Shown in pieces: positions 26,621 through 34,287 of a stretch of DNA of 64,000 nucleotides (positions are counted from its first letter, which is position 1; every line of letters begins with the position of its first letter). A program made the translations under genes and the position numbers. The DNA lies in the NCBI RefSeq assembly GCF_009601015.1, contig NZ_WITJ01000010.1, forward strand, positions 57,202 through 121,201, in the 5' to 3' direction. The notes beneath the pieces are model-generated. The model saw only the letters and a program-made list of their open reading frames with translations, searched no databases and was not told the origin of the DNA. Source of the stretch: Lactococcus hircilactis. GTDB taxonomy: Bacteria > Bacillota > Bacilli > Lactobacillales > Streptococcaceae.

Positions 26621-28103
26621 CTAAACCTCCTGCAGAGTGTCCTCCAATCTGCTGACTTCTTTTAATGACCCGAGAATCCTTTGTCAGTGCTGATGCTTTT
26701 AATAATTTGGTAAATCCGTAGCGTTGTCGAATGGAATCGATGACTTCTTCTAAACGGGCTTCTTTTTCTTGTTTGGCGTAATTTTCTTCCTCATCAAATA
26801 AGCTAATTTTGTGATACGGCTGTGCAATTAGTCCACCATAACTCACTCCTAATCGCCTCACGCCTCCTTTTTCATAGCGCTCTAAAAAAAGAGAACGGAC
26901 AGTAGTGACTAATGCTTTGGTTTGGTTGGTCGGATCAATTTTTTTTGTGGTATGAATCCCCTTTTTTTGCTCATCAAACGCATAACCGACGTCAAGTGAA
27001 ACAGTTCTCGCTTCTTGGTTCATTCGACGCAAGCGTGTCGCAACCTGCTCGGCTAATTCACTCAAAACCAGTAAAATTTTTTCTTTCTGAACATAGGTTT
27101 TTGGCAAAGTTGTTGAGTTTGTGATGCTTCGATTTTTGGGACTGTACGGCTGTTTTTGAAGAGTACTTTCGTCAATACCATTGGCATGACAATAAAGTTG
27201 CACTCCTATCACGCCCATTCTTTGTTTTAATTCATCTGGATTTGCTTGAGCGAGTGCTTTGATGGAATGAATTCCCAAACGTGCTAAATTTTTTTGTGTT
27301 CGTTTTCCAATCCCCCAAAAATCAGTCATTTCCTCAATCGTCCATATTTTTCTTGGCACATCTTCATAATTAATTGAGGCACGCATGGTAGGTTCGTGTT
27401 TAGCATAATTATCAAGCGCTACTTTTGCAAGTAATGGGTTACTGTTACTCATCCCGACGGTTGAAACAATGCCGTTTGTCCGATCATAAATCACGCGCTG
27501 AAGCTTTTTAGAGACAATATCTAACTTTACTTTTCGACTTAAATTTTTTTCGTCAGCGCTGACATGGTAGTTCAAAAGGCTGGTCAAATCAATGAATCCT
27601 TCGTCAATGGAATACCAAAAACAATCTTCTGATGGTGCAATTTTTTCATGAATTGCTTTTTGAATCATCCCATTGACTTCGATATATCGTGCCATCGATG
27701 GTGGTGCAAAAATCGTTTGACGCGCCCAATATTCTACGTGTGCGACGTATGCTGGATTGGGCGGTTCAATGTCGGTTTTAAACGGACTTTTATGTTCTTT
27801 ATTCCATTTGTACCAGTTGAACTTTCGCGTGTGGACATCAAAAGGGAGGTCTCGACTTCGCCCAACGTTTTCTTTGCCGAAAGCCCACTTAAATGTTGGT
27901 GAACTTGCTAATATCAAACCACTCGCATGATCAGCTTGACTCATTACACATAAACAAGCCCGCAAAGGTTTGAGTTGACGTGCTAAACACTCTACTGAAG
28001 CGTAAAAACTTTTCATATCAACAAAAGCAATATCACGATGCGGCTCTCTGCTATAATCAAAATTGAGTGGTGCATCGTCAATTTCAGAACTCGATTGAGC
28101 CAT
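26607..28103 (-). CDS. umuC: Y-family DNA polymerase, UmuC/ImpB type
   Basis: A translesion polymerase of about 498 residues. The catalytic motif IAFVDMKSFYASVEC near residue 25 carries the first Asp, and DEGFIDLTSLL near 165 the acidic pair region. Helix-hairpin-helix (FWGIGKRTQKNLARLGI) and the little-finger domain follow. It lies 14 bp after hdiR and shares its SOS promoter. The start is ATG 28103, five bases from GAGG. A degenerate palindrome, CGTCAGCGCTGACA, is at 27551-27564. Confidence 0.9.
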   Translation of the reverse strand: MAQSSSEIDDAPLNFDYSREPHRDIAFVDMKSFYASVECLARQLKPLRACLCVMSQADHASGLILASSPTFKWAFGKENVGRSRDLPFDVHTRKFNWYKWNKEHKSPFKTDIEPPNPAYVAHVEYWARQTIFAPPSMARYIEVNGMIQKAIHEKIAPSEDCFWYSIDEGFIDLTSLLNYHVSADEKNLSRKVKLDIVSKKLQRVIYDRTNGIVSTVGMSNSNPLLAKVALDNYAKHEPTMRASINYEDVPRKIWTIEEMTDFWGIGKRTQKNLARLGIHSIKALAQANPDELKQRMGVIGVQLYCHANGIDESTLQKQPYSPKNRSITNSTTLPKTYVQKEKILLVLSELAEQVATRLRRMNQEARTVSLDVGYAFDEQKKGIHTTKKIDPTNQTKALVTTVRSLFLERYEKGGVRRLGVSYGGLIAQPYHKISLFDEEENYAKQEKEARLEEVIDSIRQRYGFTKLLKASALTKDSRVIKRSQQIGGHSAGGLDGLQ

Positions 28104-28117
28104 CATTTCCTCTTTTC

Positions 28118-28828
28118 TCAATCATTTATTGGAACAAAATGTCCCACAATTTTTCCAATGATGATTGGATTATCTTCTAAGCTGACAAATCGATCTGGGT
28201 ACTTTTTATTGAGCGACTCCAGACGCAATCCATCTTTTTCAACAAAAACTTTTTTAATGTAAGTCACATTTGCTTCTTGCACATAAACAGCGTAGATCGC
28301 ACCATCATAATCAAAGCCCGTCTCACGAATCAAAGCGACAGACCAATCCTTAAATTGAGGTTCCATTGAATCTCCGCGAATCCATGCGGCAATATCGTAA
28401 GTCGGCAACTCTTTGTCAGTAATGACAACATCAAAGCTGCCATCTCCAATCACCCCAAATCCATTTCCTGCTGACAGTCCCTCATAAACTTTGACCATGT
28501 TATAAGCGTGCGTATTTTGAATTGAAATGATACTTTCTTTTTGTTCTTTGACTTGTCCTTTTGCAAAATTCACAACTTTTTTCTTTCGGACCTGCGACAG
28601 CTGCTGATAATGATGAATCAACTCGCCTTCTTGAGCCTCTCGTTCTTCAAATAAATATGTAGGAACTTGAAAAAAATGGGCCAATTTATGGATATTTTCC
28701 TCAGAAGGGGATTTTGTCCCGCGCTCCCAATTACTGTAAGAAACTAGAGAAACATCAAGCGCATCCGCCAATTCTTTTTGAGTCATCTGTCTTTGCTGAC
28801 GTAAATCACGCAATTGCTGATTTTTCAT
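28118..28828 (-). CDS. hdiR: LexA-like SOS repressor HdiR
   Basis: A 236-residue protein from ATG 28828 (AAGGAG upstream). Residues 5-60 form an XRE helix-turn-helix (MTQKELADALDVSLVSYSNWERG). The C-terminal S24 domain has the self-cleavage site Ala120-Gly121 (GLSAGNGFG), nucleophile Ser154 (RGDSMEPQ) and general base near Lys192. In L. lactis HdiR responds to heat and DNA damage and represses itself and umuC, which is the gene order seen here. An upstream in-frame extension of 38 codons spans the promoter and is not real. Confidence 0.93.
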   Translation of the reverse strand: MKNQQLRDLRQQRQMTQKELADALDVSLVSYSNWERGTKSPSEENIHKLAHFFQVPTYLFEEREAQEGELIHHYQQLSQVRKKKVVNFAKGQVKEQKESIISIQNTHAYNMVKVYEGLSAGNGFGVIGDGSFDVVITDKELPTYDIAAWIRGDSMEPQFKDWSVALIRETGFDYDGAIYAVYVQEANVTYIKKVFVEKDGLRLESLNKKYPDRFVSLEDNPIIIGKIVGHFVPIND

Positions 28829-28855
28829 CTTCTTCTCCTTGAAATAAACTTCTTG

Positions 28856-28890
28856 GTTTATATTATAAACTATCGGTTTGTTTTTGTCAA
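28856..28890 (-). promoter_or_regulatory. hdiR-umuC promoter with palindromic operator
   Basis: Minus strand: -35 TTGACA (28890-28885), 17-bp spacer, -10 TATAAT (28867-28862). A perfect palindrome, GTTTATA-T-TATAAAC (28856-28870), covers the -10 and is the likely HdiR site; AAAC-GTTT half-site elements also lie in the spacer. Confidence 0.8.
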
Positions 28891-28920
28891 CGTTTTTTCT
28901 TCGTTTTAAGAAAAAAATTT

Positions 28921-28936
28921 CTGTCAGTACTGACAG
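28921..28936. repeat. dispersed palindrome upstream of hdiR
   Basis: Perfect CTGTCAGTACTGACAG between the rplS terminator and the hdiR promoter. Confidence 0.9.
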
Positions 28937-28940
28937 AAAC

Positions 28941-28962
28941 AAAAAAACCGCTCCATAGAGCG
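28941..28962 (-). terminator. rplS terminator
   Basis: Stem CGCTC/GAGCG with a 4-nt loop (28962-28949) and seven T (28947-28941) on the minus strand. Confidence 0.88.
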
Positions 28963-28975
28963 ATTGATAAGTCGA

Positions 28976-29329
28976 TTATTTAGCGCGACGTTCAGCAATA
29001 CGAGCTGCTTTTCCTTGAAGCGCACGAAGATAATACAATTTAGCGCGACGTACTTGACCAAGACGAACCACTTCGATTTTTGCAACACGTGGCGTGTGCA
29101 ATGGGAAAATACGTTCTACACCAACACCGTTTGAGATTTTACGAACCGTGTAAGTTTCAGAAATTCCACTTCCTTTACGCGCGATCACAACACCTTCAAA
29201 GATTTGGATACGTTCGCGTGTTCCTTCGACGACTTTCGCGTGAACTTTAACAGTATCACCAGAACGGAATTCAGGAATATCCGTACGAAGTTGACTTGCG
29301 TTGATTGATTCGATCAATGAGATTGACAT
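28976..29329 (-). CDS. rplS: 50S ribosomal protein L19
   Basis: A 117-residue L19 from ATG 29329 (AGGAG upstream), near the 30S-50S interface. The core matches the family: [28 protein letters not shown], then [17 protein letters not shown] and [15 protein letters not shown]. The open frame extends 29 codons upstream into the structured leader, which should not be translated. Single-gene transcript with its own leader and terminator. Confidence 0.97.
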   Translation of the reverse strand: MSISLIESINASQLRTDIPEFRSGDTVKVHAKVVEGTRERIQIFEGVVIARKGSGISETYTVRKISNGVGVERIFPLHTPRVAKIEVVRLGQVRRAKLYYLRALQGKAARIAERRAK

Positions 29330-29334
29330 TTTTT

Positions 29335-29400
29335 TCTCCTTTTGCCCATCATAAAGTGCATCTCCAGCGGATAGACAGTTGTATTTATGCACAAGGCACA
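29335..29400 (-). ncRNA. candidate L19 leader (autoregulatory)
   Basis: Between the promoter and rplS the RNA can form a stem GTGCAT/ATGCAC enclosing a conserved-looking TATCCGCTGGAG segment, just upstream of the Shine-Dalgarno. Firmicutes rplS genes often carry an L19-binding leader at this position. The match is by memory and position. Confidence 0.55.
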
Positions 29401-29406
29401 AAAATA

Positions 29407-29435
29407 AGTATAACAAATTTTTCTCATCATTTCAA
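29407..29435 (-). promoter_or_regulatory. rplS promoter
   Basis: Minus strand: TTGAAA (29435-29430), 17-bp spacer, TATACT (29412-29407) with TG-T extension. Confidence 0.82.
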
Positions 29436-29472
29436 GAGCTTCATCTGTTTTTTCAGGTCAATGTTAAAAAAA

Positions 29473-30126
29473 TTAGATTAAATCCTCGTTAATTTCATCC
29501 ACCAACTCATGAATGTGATACATGCGCTCATCCAACTCATGGATTTGTTCTGCCGAGATCTGCAATTCCTGACTCAAAAATTCAGGCATTTTCCCTTCAT
29601 ATTTGTATTTTACTTTATGCTCTAATGTCGCCCAAAAATCCATCGCAGAAGTTCTCAGCTGAATCTCAACTTGACAAATTTGATCGCCAAATAAGCGCCC
29701 CAAATTAAGCTCAACGATCAAATGATAAGAACGATACCCACTCTCTTTTGGTGCCATCAAATAATCTTTTTCGCGAATTACAGTAAAATCAGCCTGATTT
29801 TTGATGATTTCAACGATTTCGTAAATATTTTTTGCATAAGCACAAATGATTCGGATTCCAGCAATATCATGTAACGTTTGATCTGCTATTTCTGCTGTTA
29901 ATGGCAACCCTTTTTTATTGAGTTTTCCTGCAATACTCTCAGGAGATTTGATTCGTCTTTTAATGTGCTCAATCGGATTAACTGGCTCAAAAGCATTATA
30001 ATAAGTATTCAAATTATTCAAATGCGTCATGACAATTTCTAATGCACAATTGTATTTGACCATGATATTTTTTAATTTTTCGAATTCTTCAACTTCAAAA
30101 CGGTTTTTCTTTTTTTCTATATCCAT
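29473..30126 (-). CDS. relP: small alarmone synthetase RelP
   Basis: A 217-residue single-domain (p)ppGpp synthetase without a hydrolase domain. The family segments NPIEHIKRRIKSPESIAGKL, LHDIAGIRIICAY, SGYRSYHLIVEL and VEIQLRTSAMDFWATLEHKVKYKY are intact, including the Asp, Arg and catalytic Glu. The PIEHIKRRIKS and DFWATLEHK patterns favour RelP (YwaC) over RelQ. Two promoter-like copies of one 40-bp sequence lie upstream. The Shine-Dalgarno is weak. Confidence 0.88.
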   Translation of the reverse strand: MDIEKKKNRFEVEEFEKLKNIMVKYNCALEIVMTHLNNLNTYYNAFEPVNPIEHIKRRIKSPESIAGKLNKKGLPLTAEIADQTLHDIAGIRIICAYAKNIYEIVEIIKNQADFTVIREKDYLMAPKESGYRSYHLIVELNLGRLFGDQICQVEIQLRTSAMDFWATLEHKVKYKYEGKMPEFLSQELQISAEQIHELDERMYHIHELVDEINEDLI

Positions 30127-30165
30127 TTTTCTAATTTCTATCGTATTTTGATAACGTCATCACGT

Positions 30166-30205
30166 GATCATTTTTGATTTGTACTGTCTCAATTATAACA
30201 CAAAA
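30166..30205 (-). promoter_or_regulatory. relP promoter, a copy of the upstream small-RNA promoter
   Basis: Contains extended -10 TGTTATAAT (TATAAT 30197-30192). The 40-bp block is nearly identical (about 36/40) to 30290-30329, so the relP leader shares its 5' end with the candidate small RNA. Confidence 0.6.
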
Positions 30206-30235
30206 AATGTTTGCATAAATGTGAAAATAAGTATC

Positions 30236-30309
30236 AAAAAAGGAGGATTTTTTGTTCTTGTGCGAGCCGGTTCAAAAATTCAACTTTTTGATCACTTTTG
30301 ATTTGTACT
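30236..30309 (-). ncRNA. candidate small RNA upstream of relP
   Basis: An extended -10 box (TGTTATAAT; TATAAT 30321-30316) predicts a start near 30309. The transcript would end at A6/T6 arms (30253-30248 and 30241-30236) enclosing TCCTCC, an anti-Shine-Dalgarno loop. A related element lies at 43739-43835: both share TTTTTGAACC, a GC-rich CT-GC core and AAGAA before the final hairpin. A GATCCG/CGGATC inverted repeat (30331-30348) sits at the -35 position. No coding potential. Confidence 0.5.
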
Positions 30310-30378
30310 GCCTCAATTATAACAAAATTTGATCCGTTTAGGCGGATCCATCGGAAATTTTTCGTCATCAAGATGAAA

Positions 30379-30400
30379 CAAAAAGGCTTAAGCCTTTTTG
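30379..30400 (-). terminator. terminator of the ABC export operon
   Basis: Stem AAAAAGGC/GCCTTTTT with a TTAA loop; it overlaps the stop codon of the ATPase gene. Confidence 0.85.
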
Positions 30401-31059
30401 TTTTGTTGCTCAAATTTTCGATGTTTTAATACAAAAGTCACATCACTTGCCTGTGCCACTTCATTTTCGTGCGTGACAATAATCACAATTTTATGATCTT
30501 CATGCGCAATTTTTTTAAAAAGTTCAACAATTTGTGCGGTGGTTTCTTCATCCAGATTTCCTGTGGGTTCATCTGCAATGATGACATCATGATTTAACAC
30601 TAATGCACGCGCAATCGCCACACGCTGCTGCTGTCCTCCTGAGAGTTTACTGACAGGTTTTTTAATCAAATCATCTGTCAGCCCAACTTTTTCTAAAACA
30701 TCAATGATGGCTTTTTTTTCATTATCAAATCTGACCGAGGATATTTTGACTGCGGTTTTGACATTGTCATAAGCACTCATATAAGTCAGCAAATTATAGG
30801 CTTGAAACACTGTACTGACCACTTTTTTTCGATAATTGGTCAAATGACCTGAGGTGATGACTTTTCCGTCAAAAGAAAGTTTTCCAGATTTCGGTTTATC
30901 TAATCCTGCAAGAATCGATAGAAACGTTGTTTTTCCTGAACCAGATTGTCCCAGAATTGCATAAACAAAACCGCGCTCAAAGCTTTCGCTCACTTCTTTA
31001 AATAAATAATCTTCTGGATTCGTATAATAATAAGTCATATTTTCAACTGTTAATGTCAT
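30388..31059 (-). CDS. ABC transporter ATPase, MacB/LolD-like
   Basis: A 223-residue ATPase from ATG 31059 (AAGGAG upstream). Walker A is GQSGSGKTTFL near 37, signature LSGGQQQRVAIARAL near 130, Walker B DVIIADEPTGNLDEET near 150. It belongs to the family that energises MacB/FtsX-type permeases and pairs with the gene just upstream. The frame extends 12 codons upstream through a palindrome copy, which should not be translated. Confidence 0.9.
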   Translation of the reverse strand: MTLTVENMTYYYTNPEDYLFKEVSESFERGFVYAILGQSGSGKTTFLSILAGLDKPKSGKLSFDGKVITSGHLTNYRKKVVSTVFQAYNLLTYMSAYDNVKTAVKISSVRFDNEKKAIIDVLEKVGLTDDLIKKPVSKLSGGQQQRVAIARALVLNHDVIIADEPTGNLDEETTAQIVELFKKIAHEDHKIVIIVTHENEVAQASDVTFVLKHRKFEQQNKKA

Positions 31060-31079
31060 AAAGTCTCCTTTTTGCACTT

Positions 31080-31095
31080 TTGTCAGTACTGACAA
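31080..31095. repeat. dispersed palindrome between permease and ATPase genes
   Basis: Perfect TTGTCAGTACTGACAA within the operon, upstream of the ATPase Shine-Dalgarno. Confidence 0.9.
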
Positions 31096-31124
31096 AACTA
31101 TTTTTTTACTTTTTTGTGGTGTTT

Positions 31125-32660
31125 TTAATTGGTCAGCACTTGTTTTGGATTGAGCCGTAAAATACCGATAGAAGCAAGACCAACCGCCACCAAAGTGATG
31201 AGAATGGCGATGCCTAAGAGTAAGAAAATCTCACTAGCAGAAGTTTTAATGTTTAATTTTTCAAGCGCTTTTGCTTGTTGACTGGATTGACCAAATCCCA
31301 TCGCACCACCCGCACGTCTCATAAATCCGCCATTATTTCCAGCAGCAAAACCAGCCCCACGTGTTGCATTTTGAGCGTTACCTGAAGGAGTTCTGTTTGT
31401 GTTGCGCATCATATTCGTATTTGTAACCGTTTGAGTGGTTTCTTGTTTCAATAATTGTTGACCGACCACATTTCCGACCACATTTCCAGCAGCAGAGGCA
31501 AGACCAACAGATACGAGCATTACAATGAACAATTCAACGAAAAATTGAGCTACGATTTTTGCTTTGGTCTCGCCCAAACTCATCAATACACCAATTTCAA
31601 AACGCCGTTCACGTACCATCAGCATAACAATCAGCGCTAAAATAATGGCTCCTGCAAGCGCAACAAGTAACACAATATTTTTTGCAAAACTCGCCACATT
31701 ATTAAGCGATGTTTTTACATTTTGATAAGCTGTATCATTTTTAGAAACCGTGAAATTACTGTTGTTGACAAGTTTATTTGCCTCAGTGACAAAGCGATCC
31801 GCATGGGATGGATTTTCCATGTTGTAAGTCGCCGTTGAGATTTGACCTGTCGTCGCCTTCATCGCATTGGCAACTGAGAGCGCCGTGTACATGCTGTTCA
31901 TATAGGAAATCGAGTTTTCCGTTGAGCTGCTGGTCGTTGTGTAAATCCCAACAACTTTCATCGTATAAGTTTTACTGTTGGTGTCTTTAAGAACGAAAGT
32001 CGAGCCAACGTTCAGGTTATTTTGGCTCGCAAGCGTGCTTTCGATGACCACATTGTTTGTTCCTTGATCAGATGGTGTAATCGCACGCCCTGATGTCATT
32101 TTATAGCTGCTTGTAAAGCTGCTATTGACAGACAAATTATTTGTACCAACGATGGTGAAGTCACTCTGATTCGCACCGCCAAACATTCCCCCACCAAAAC
32201 CTCCACCACGTCCCTCTGAAGTCGTATTTGATGAGGATGTGGACGAAGTTGAGGTCTCAGAAACCTTTGTTATCCCAGAGCTAGCACTCGCTTGAGCATT
32301 GTAAGTAAAGCTGTAAGACTTGATGCCTGAAAGATCAGCGATTTTTTGTGCTGTCGTCTCAGCGATGGTTGGCAAAGTAATCCCAAAGTGCTGTTTGTCC
32401 GTCGCACTCGTACTACTTGTGCTCGAATTTGAACTCTGCGCAGATGCTTGTGCTGCTTTGATCACATTTTGCATGTTCACGGATAAAGAAACACTTGCTC
32501 CTGCTGCTTTTTTTGCATTGGCAATCGAAGCATTGGCTGCACTATTGATGATTAATCCTGACAAAACAAAGATTAAGATGGCTGAAAACGCCACGATAAG
32601 TAAGATGGTACGAGTGATTTTTGCTTTGGTAAATAGCCAAGCACGTCTTATAAAATCCAT
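31125..32660 (-). CDS. ABC transporter permease, MacB/FtsX type
   Basis: A 511-residue permease. One helix near residues 15-38 (ILLIVAFSAILIFVLSGLI) is followed by a large extracellular MacB-like domain (about 40-320) and three C-terminal helices, with the FtsX core VALAGAIILALIVMLMVRERRFEIGVLMSLGET near 330-365. The extracellular part has unusual Ser/Thr-rich (about 75-145) and Gly/Asn-rich stretches, and a further Asn/Gly/Met-rich loop lies at about 405-465. The cargo is unknown; family members export peptides or act in antibiotic resistance. Confidence 0.88.
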   Translation of the reverse strand: MDFIRRAWLFTKAKITRTILLIVAFSAILIFVLSGLIINSAANASIANAKKAAGASVSLSVNMQNVIKAAQASAQSSNSSTSSTSATDKQHFGITLPTIAETTAQKIADLSGIKSYSFTYNAQASASSGITKVSETSTSSTSSSNTTSEGRGGGFGGGMFGGANQSDFTIVGTNNLSVNSSFTSSYKMTSGRAITPSDQGTNNVVIESTLASQNNLNVGSTFVLKDTNSKTYTMKVVGIYTTTSSSTENSISYMNSMYTALSVANAMKATTGQISTATYNMENPSHADRFVTEANKLVNNSNFTVSKNDTAYQNVKTSLNNVASFAKNIVLLVALAGAIILALIVMLMVRERRFEIGVLMSLGETKAKIVAQFFVELFIVMLVSVGLASAAGNVVGNVVGQQLLKQETTQTVTNTNMMRNTNRTPSGNAQNATRGAGFAAGNNGGFMRRAGGAMGFGQSSQQAKALEKLNIKTSASEIFLLLGIAILITLVAVGLASIGILRLNPKQVLTN

Positions 32661-32708
32661 AGTTATTCCTCATTTCTTTCTGCCTCAACAGATGAAGGGA
32701 CAGTGACA

Positions 32709-33029
32709 TCAAACGCCTGAATTCGTCGTGGCATTTGTATTTTGGGTGGATGAATCAGATTGCTCTGATTGAGATGAATTGGACGCACCAGATGAATCCG
32801 AAGGCTGTGTAGCGCCCGTATTATCATCTGTTGTTCCACTTTTTTGATTTGGAAAACCTTGATTCGGCATATTTTGATCAAAACGCCGTCTGTAAAATTG
32901 ATTCATTTGTTCAGCATTACTGCTTGTCGCTTGTTTTTGTCCCAGAAAATATCCTCCAGCACCACCAAGAATCAAAGTGATGAACGCAGTAATAATAACA
33001 AGTTTATTTTTAATTAATTTTTGAACCAT
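32709..33029 (-). CDS. membrane-anchored low-complexity protein of the ABC operon
   Basis: A 106-residue protein with one N-terminal helix (LVIITAFITLILGGAGGYFLG) and a disordered tail rich in Ser, Asn, Gln and Thr. It is the first gene of the operon with the permease and ATPase, 48 bp upstream of the permease. The position is that of an adaptor in MacAB-like systems, but it is far too short and lacks a lipoyl domain. I do not recognise a family. Confidence 0.65.
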   Translation of the reverse strand: MVQKLIKNKLVIITAFITLILGGAGGYFLGQKQATSSNAEQMNQFYRRRFDQNMPNQGFPNQKSGTTDDNTGATQPSDSSGASNSSQSEQSDSSTQNTNATTNSGV

Positions 33030-33128
33030 CTTTTCCCCTTTCTCTTTGAGACTGAACTAAGTGTAATCCTAAGGACTTAAAATCGACTTATCAGGGACTA
33101 AAACGAACCTAAAAATCTAAAAATTTCA

Positions 33129-33159
33129 TAAAAAAAAATTCTGTCAGTACTGACAGAAT
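33129..33159 (-). terminator. mraY terminator built from the dispersed palindrome
   Basis: The palindrome copy at 33141-33156 is extended to a perfect 22-bp palindrome (33138-33159) and is followed on the minus strand by nine T. It ends the rsmH-ftsL-pbpX-mraY operon. Confidence 0.82.
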
Positions 33160-33193
33160 ACAAAAATTCTTTTAGATTTGTGTAAATAAGTTG

Positions 33194-33209
33194 CTGTCAG
33201 TACTGACAG
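33194..33209. repeat. dispersed palindrome downstream of mraY
   Basis: Perfect CTGTCAGTACTGACAG, 17 bp after the mraY stop and 37 bp from the copy used as terminator stem. Confidence 0.9.
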
Positions 33210-33226
33210 CATTTGTGCGTGTTGAT

Positions 33227-34267
33227 CTAAACAACAAAATAAATTAAGAGTGCAAAACCTGAGAGCATTGCAGTGGTCGTCCAAAAAACAAAATCAATTT
33301 TCCACTCTGACCATCCTGCACCATGTCCAGAAAACCCTCCTAATTCAAAATGATGATGAATCGGAGTCATCCTGAAAATGCGCTTTCCACCAGTTCGCTT
33401 AAAATACGTCACCTGAAGCATGACTGACAACGTCTCAATCACATAAATCGCACCAACCAAAAGCAAAGTCCATTCCACATGGAGCAAAATCGAAATCATC
33501 GCCAAGAATCCTCCTAAAGCCAGACTTCCGACATCTCCCATAAAGATCTTAGCAGGTTTATGATTAAAGACAAAAAAGCCAAATAAGCTTCCAATCATCG
33601 CAAGAATGATCATCAAAATATCATAATGTTGTTGTGCCACAGCAATAATCGCGTAAGCAATCAGCGAGATTGCAACTGTGATTGAAGCCAAACCATCAAT
33701 TCCATCTGTCAGATTAACCGCATTAGACCAGCCAACGAGCCAAACAATGATGAAAAAGAAGAAAAAGAAACTCAAATTAAAATCGAAGTGAAAAAGGATG
33801 AGATGATTTGGGACCATCGCCTGATCTGGACTCATGCCGCGTGCTGGAGCCAGTCCTTTGATATGAGGTGCAGCAAGGTAAATCACGTATGACACAATGC
33901 CAATCAAAATCTGTGCAATCAATTTTTGCATCACCGTCAATCCCTGATTGACTTTTTTAAAAATTTTTAAGAAATCATCAAAAAATCCTACAACGGCATA
34001 CATCGCAAGTACCCACCACGTGATGAGAAATAAGGGACTGAACACATTAAAACTGATCGCTGCGATCAACGACACCACTAATGTCACCACAACAAAGACA
34101 AAACCACCCATCGTCGGGGTTCCGGCTTTATTTGCGTGTTGTTTCACTTCTTCTAGGGTTGGCTGTCCGCCCAATTTTTTCTTATGGAAATACATAATGA
34201 AGCGAGGGATTCCAATCATGGTAAACACCATTGAAATCACTGCGACAATCACTCCGCCAAATAACAT
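33227..34267 (-). CDS. mraY: phospho-N-acetylmuramoyl-pentapeptide transferase
   Basis: A 346-residue polytopic enzyme that makes lipid I from UDP-MurNAc-pentapeptide and undecaprenyl phosphate. About ten helices. Diagnostic segments are [10 protein letters not shown] near 50, FFDDFLKI near 95 with the catalytic Asp pair, [14 protein letters not shown] near 180, [12 protein letters not shown] near 240 and the His-rich [10 protein letters not shown] near 298. It follows pbpX by 20 bp; GAGGAG precedes the ATG. Confidence 0.97.
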   Translation of the reverse strand: MLFGGVIVAVISMVFTMIGIPRFIMYFHKKKLGGQPTLEEVKQHANKAGTPTMGGFVFVVVTLVVSLIAAISFNVFSPLFLITWWVLAMYAVVGFFDDFLKIFKKVNQGLTVMQKLIAQILIGIVSYVIYLAAPHIKGLAPARGMSPDQAMVPNHLILFHFDFNLSFFFFFFIIVWLVGWSNAVNLTDGIDGLASITVAISLIAYAIIAVAQQHYDILMIILAMIGSLFGFFVFNHKPAKIFMGDVGSLALGGFLAMISILLHVEWTLLLVGAIYVIETLSVMLQVTYFKRTGGKRIFRMTPIHHHFELGGFSGHGAGWSEWKIDFVFWTTTAMLSGFALLIYFVV

Positions 34268-34287
34268 TTTTTTCTCCTCTTTGAACC

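Noticed and set aside
32663..32881. 72-codon frame overlapping the start of the small ABC-operon protein
   Set aside because: It is out of frame with the membrane-anchored ORF, lacks an SD and has no domain features.
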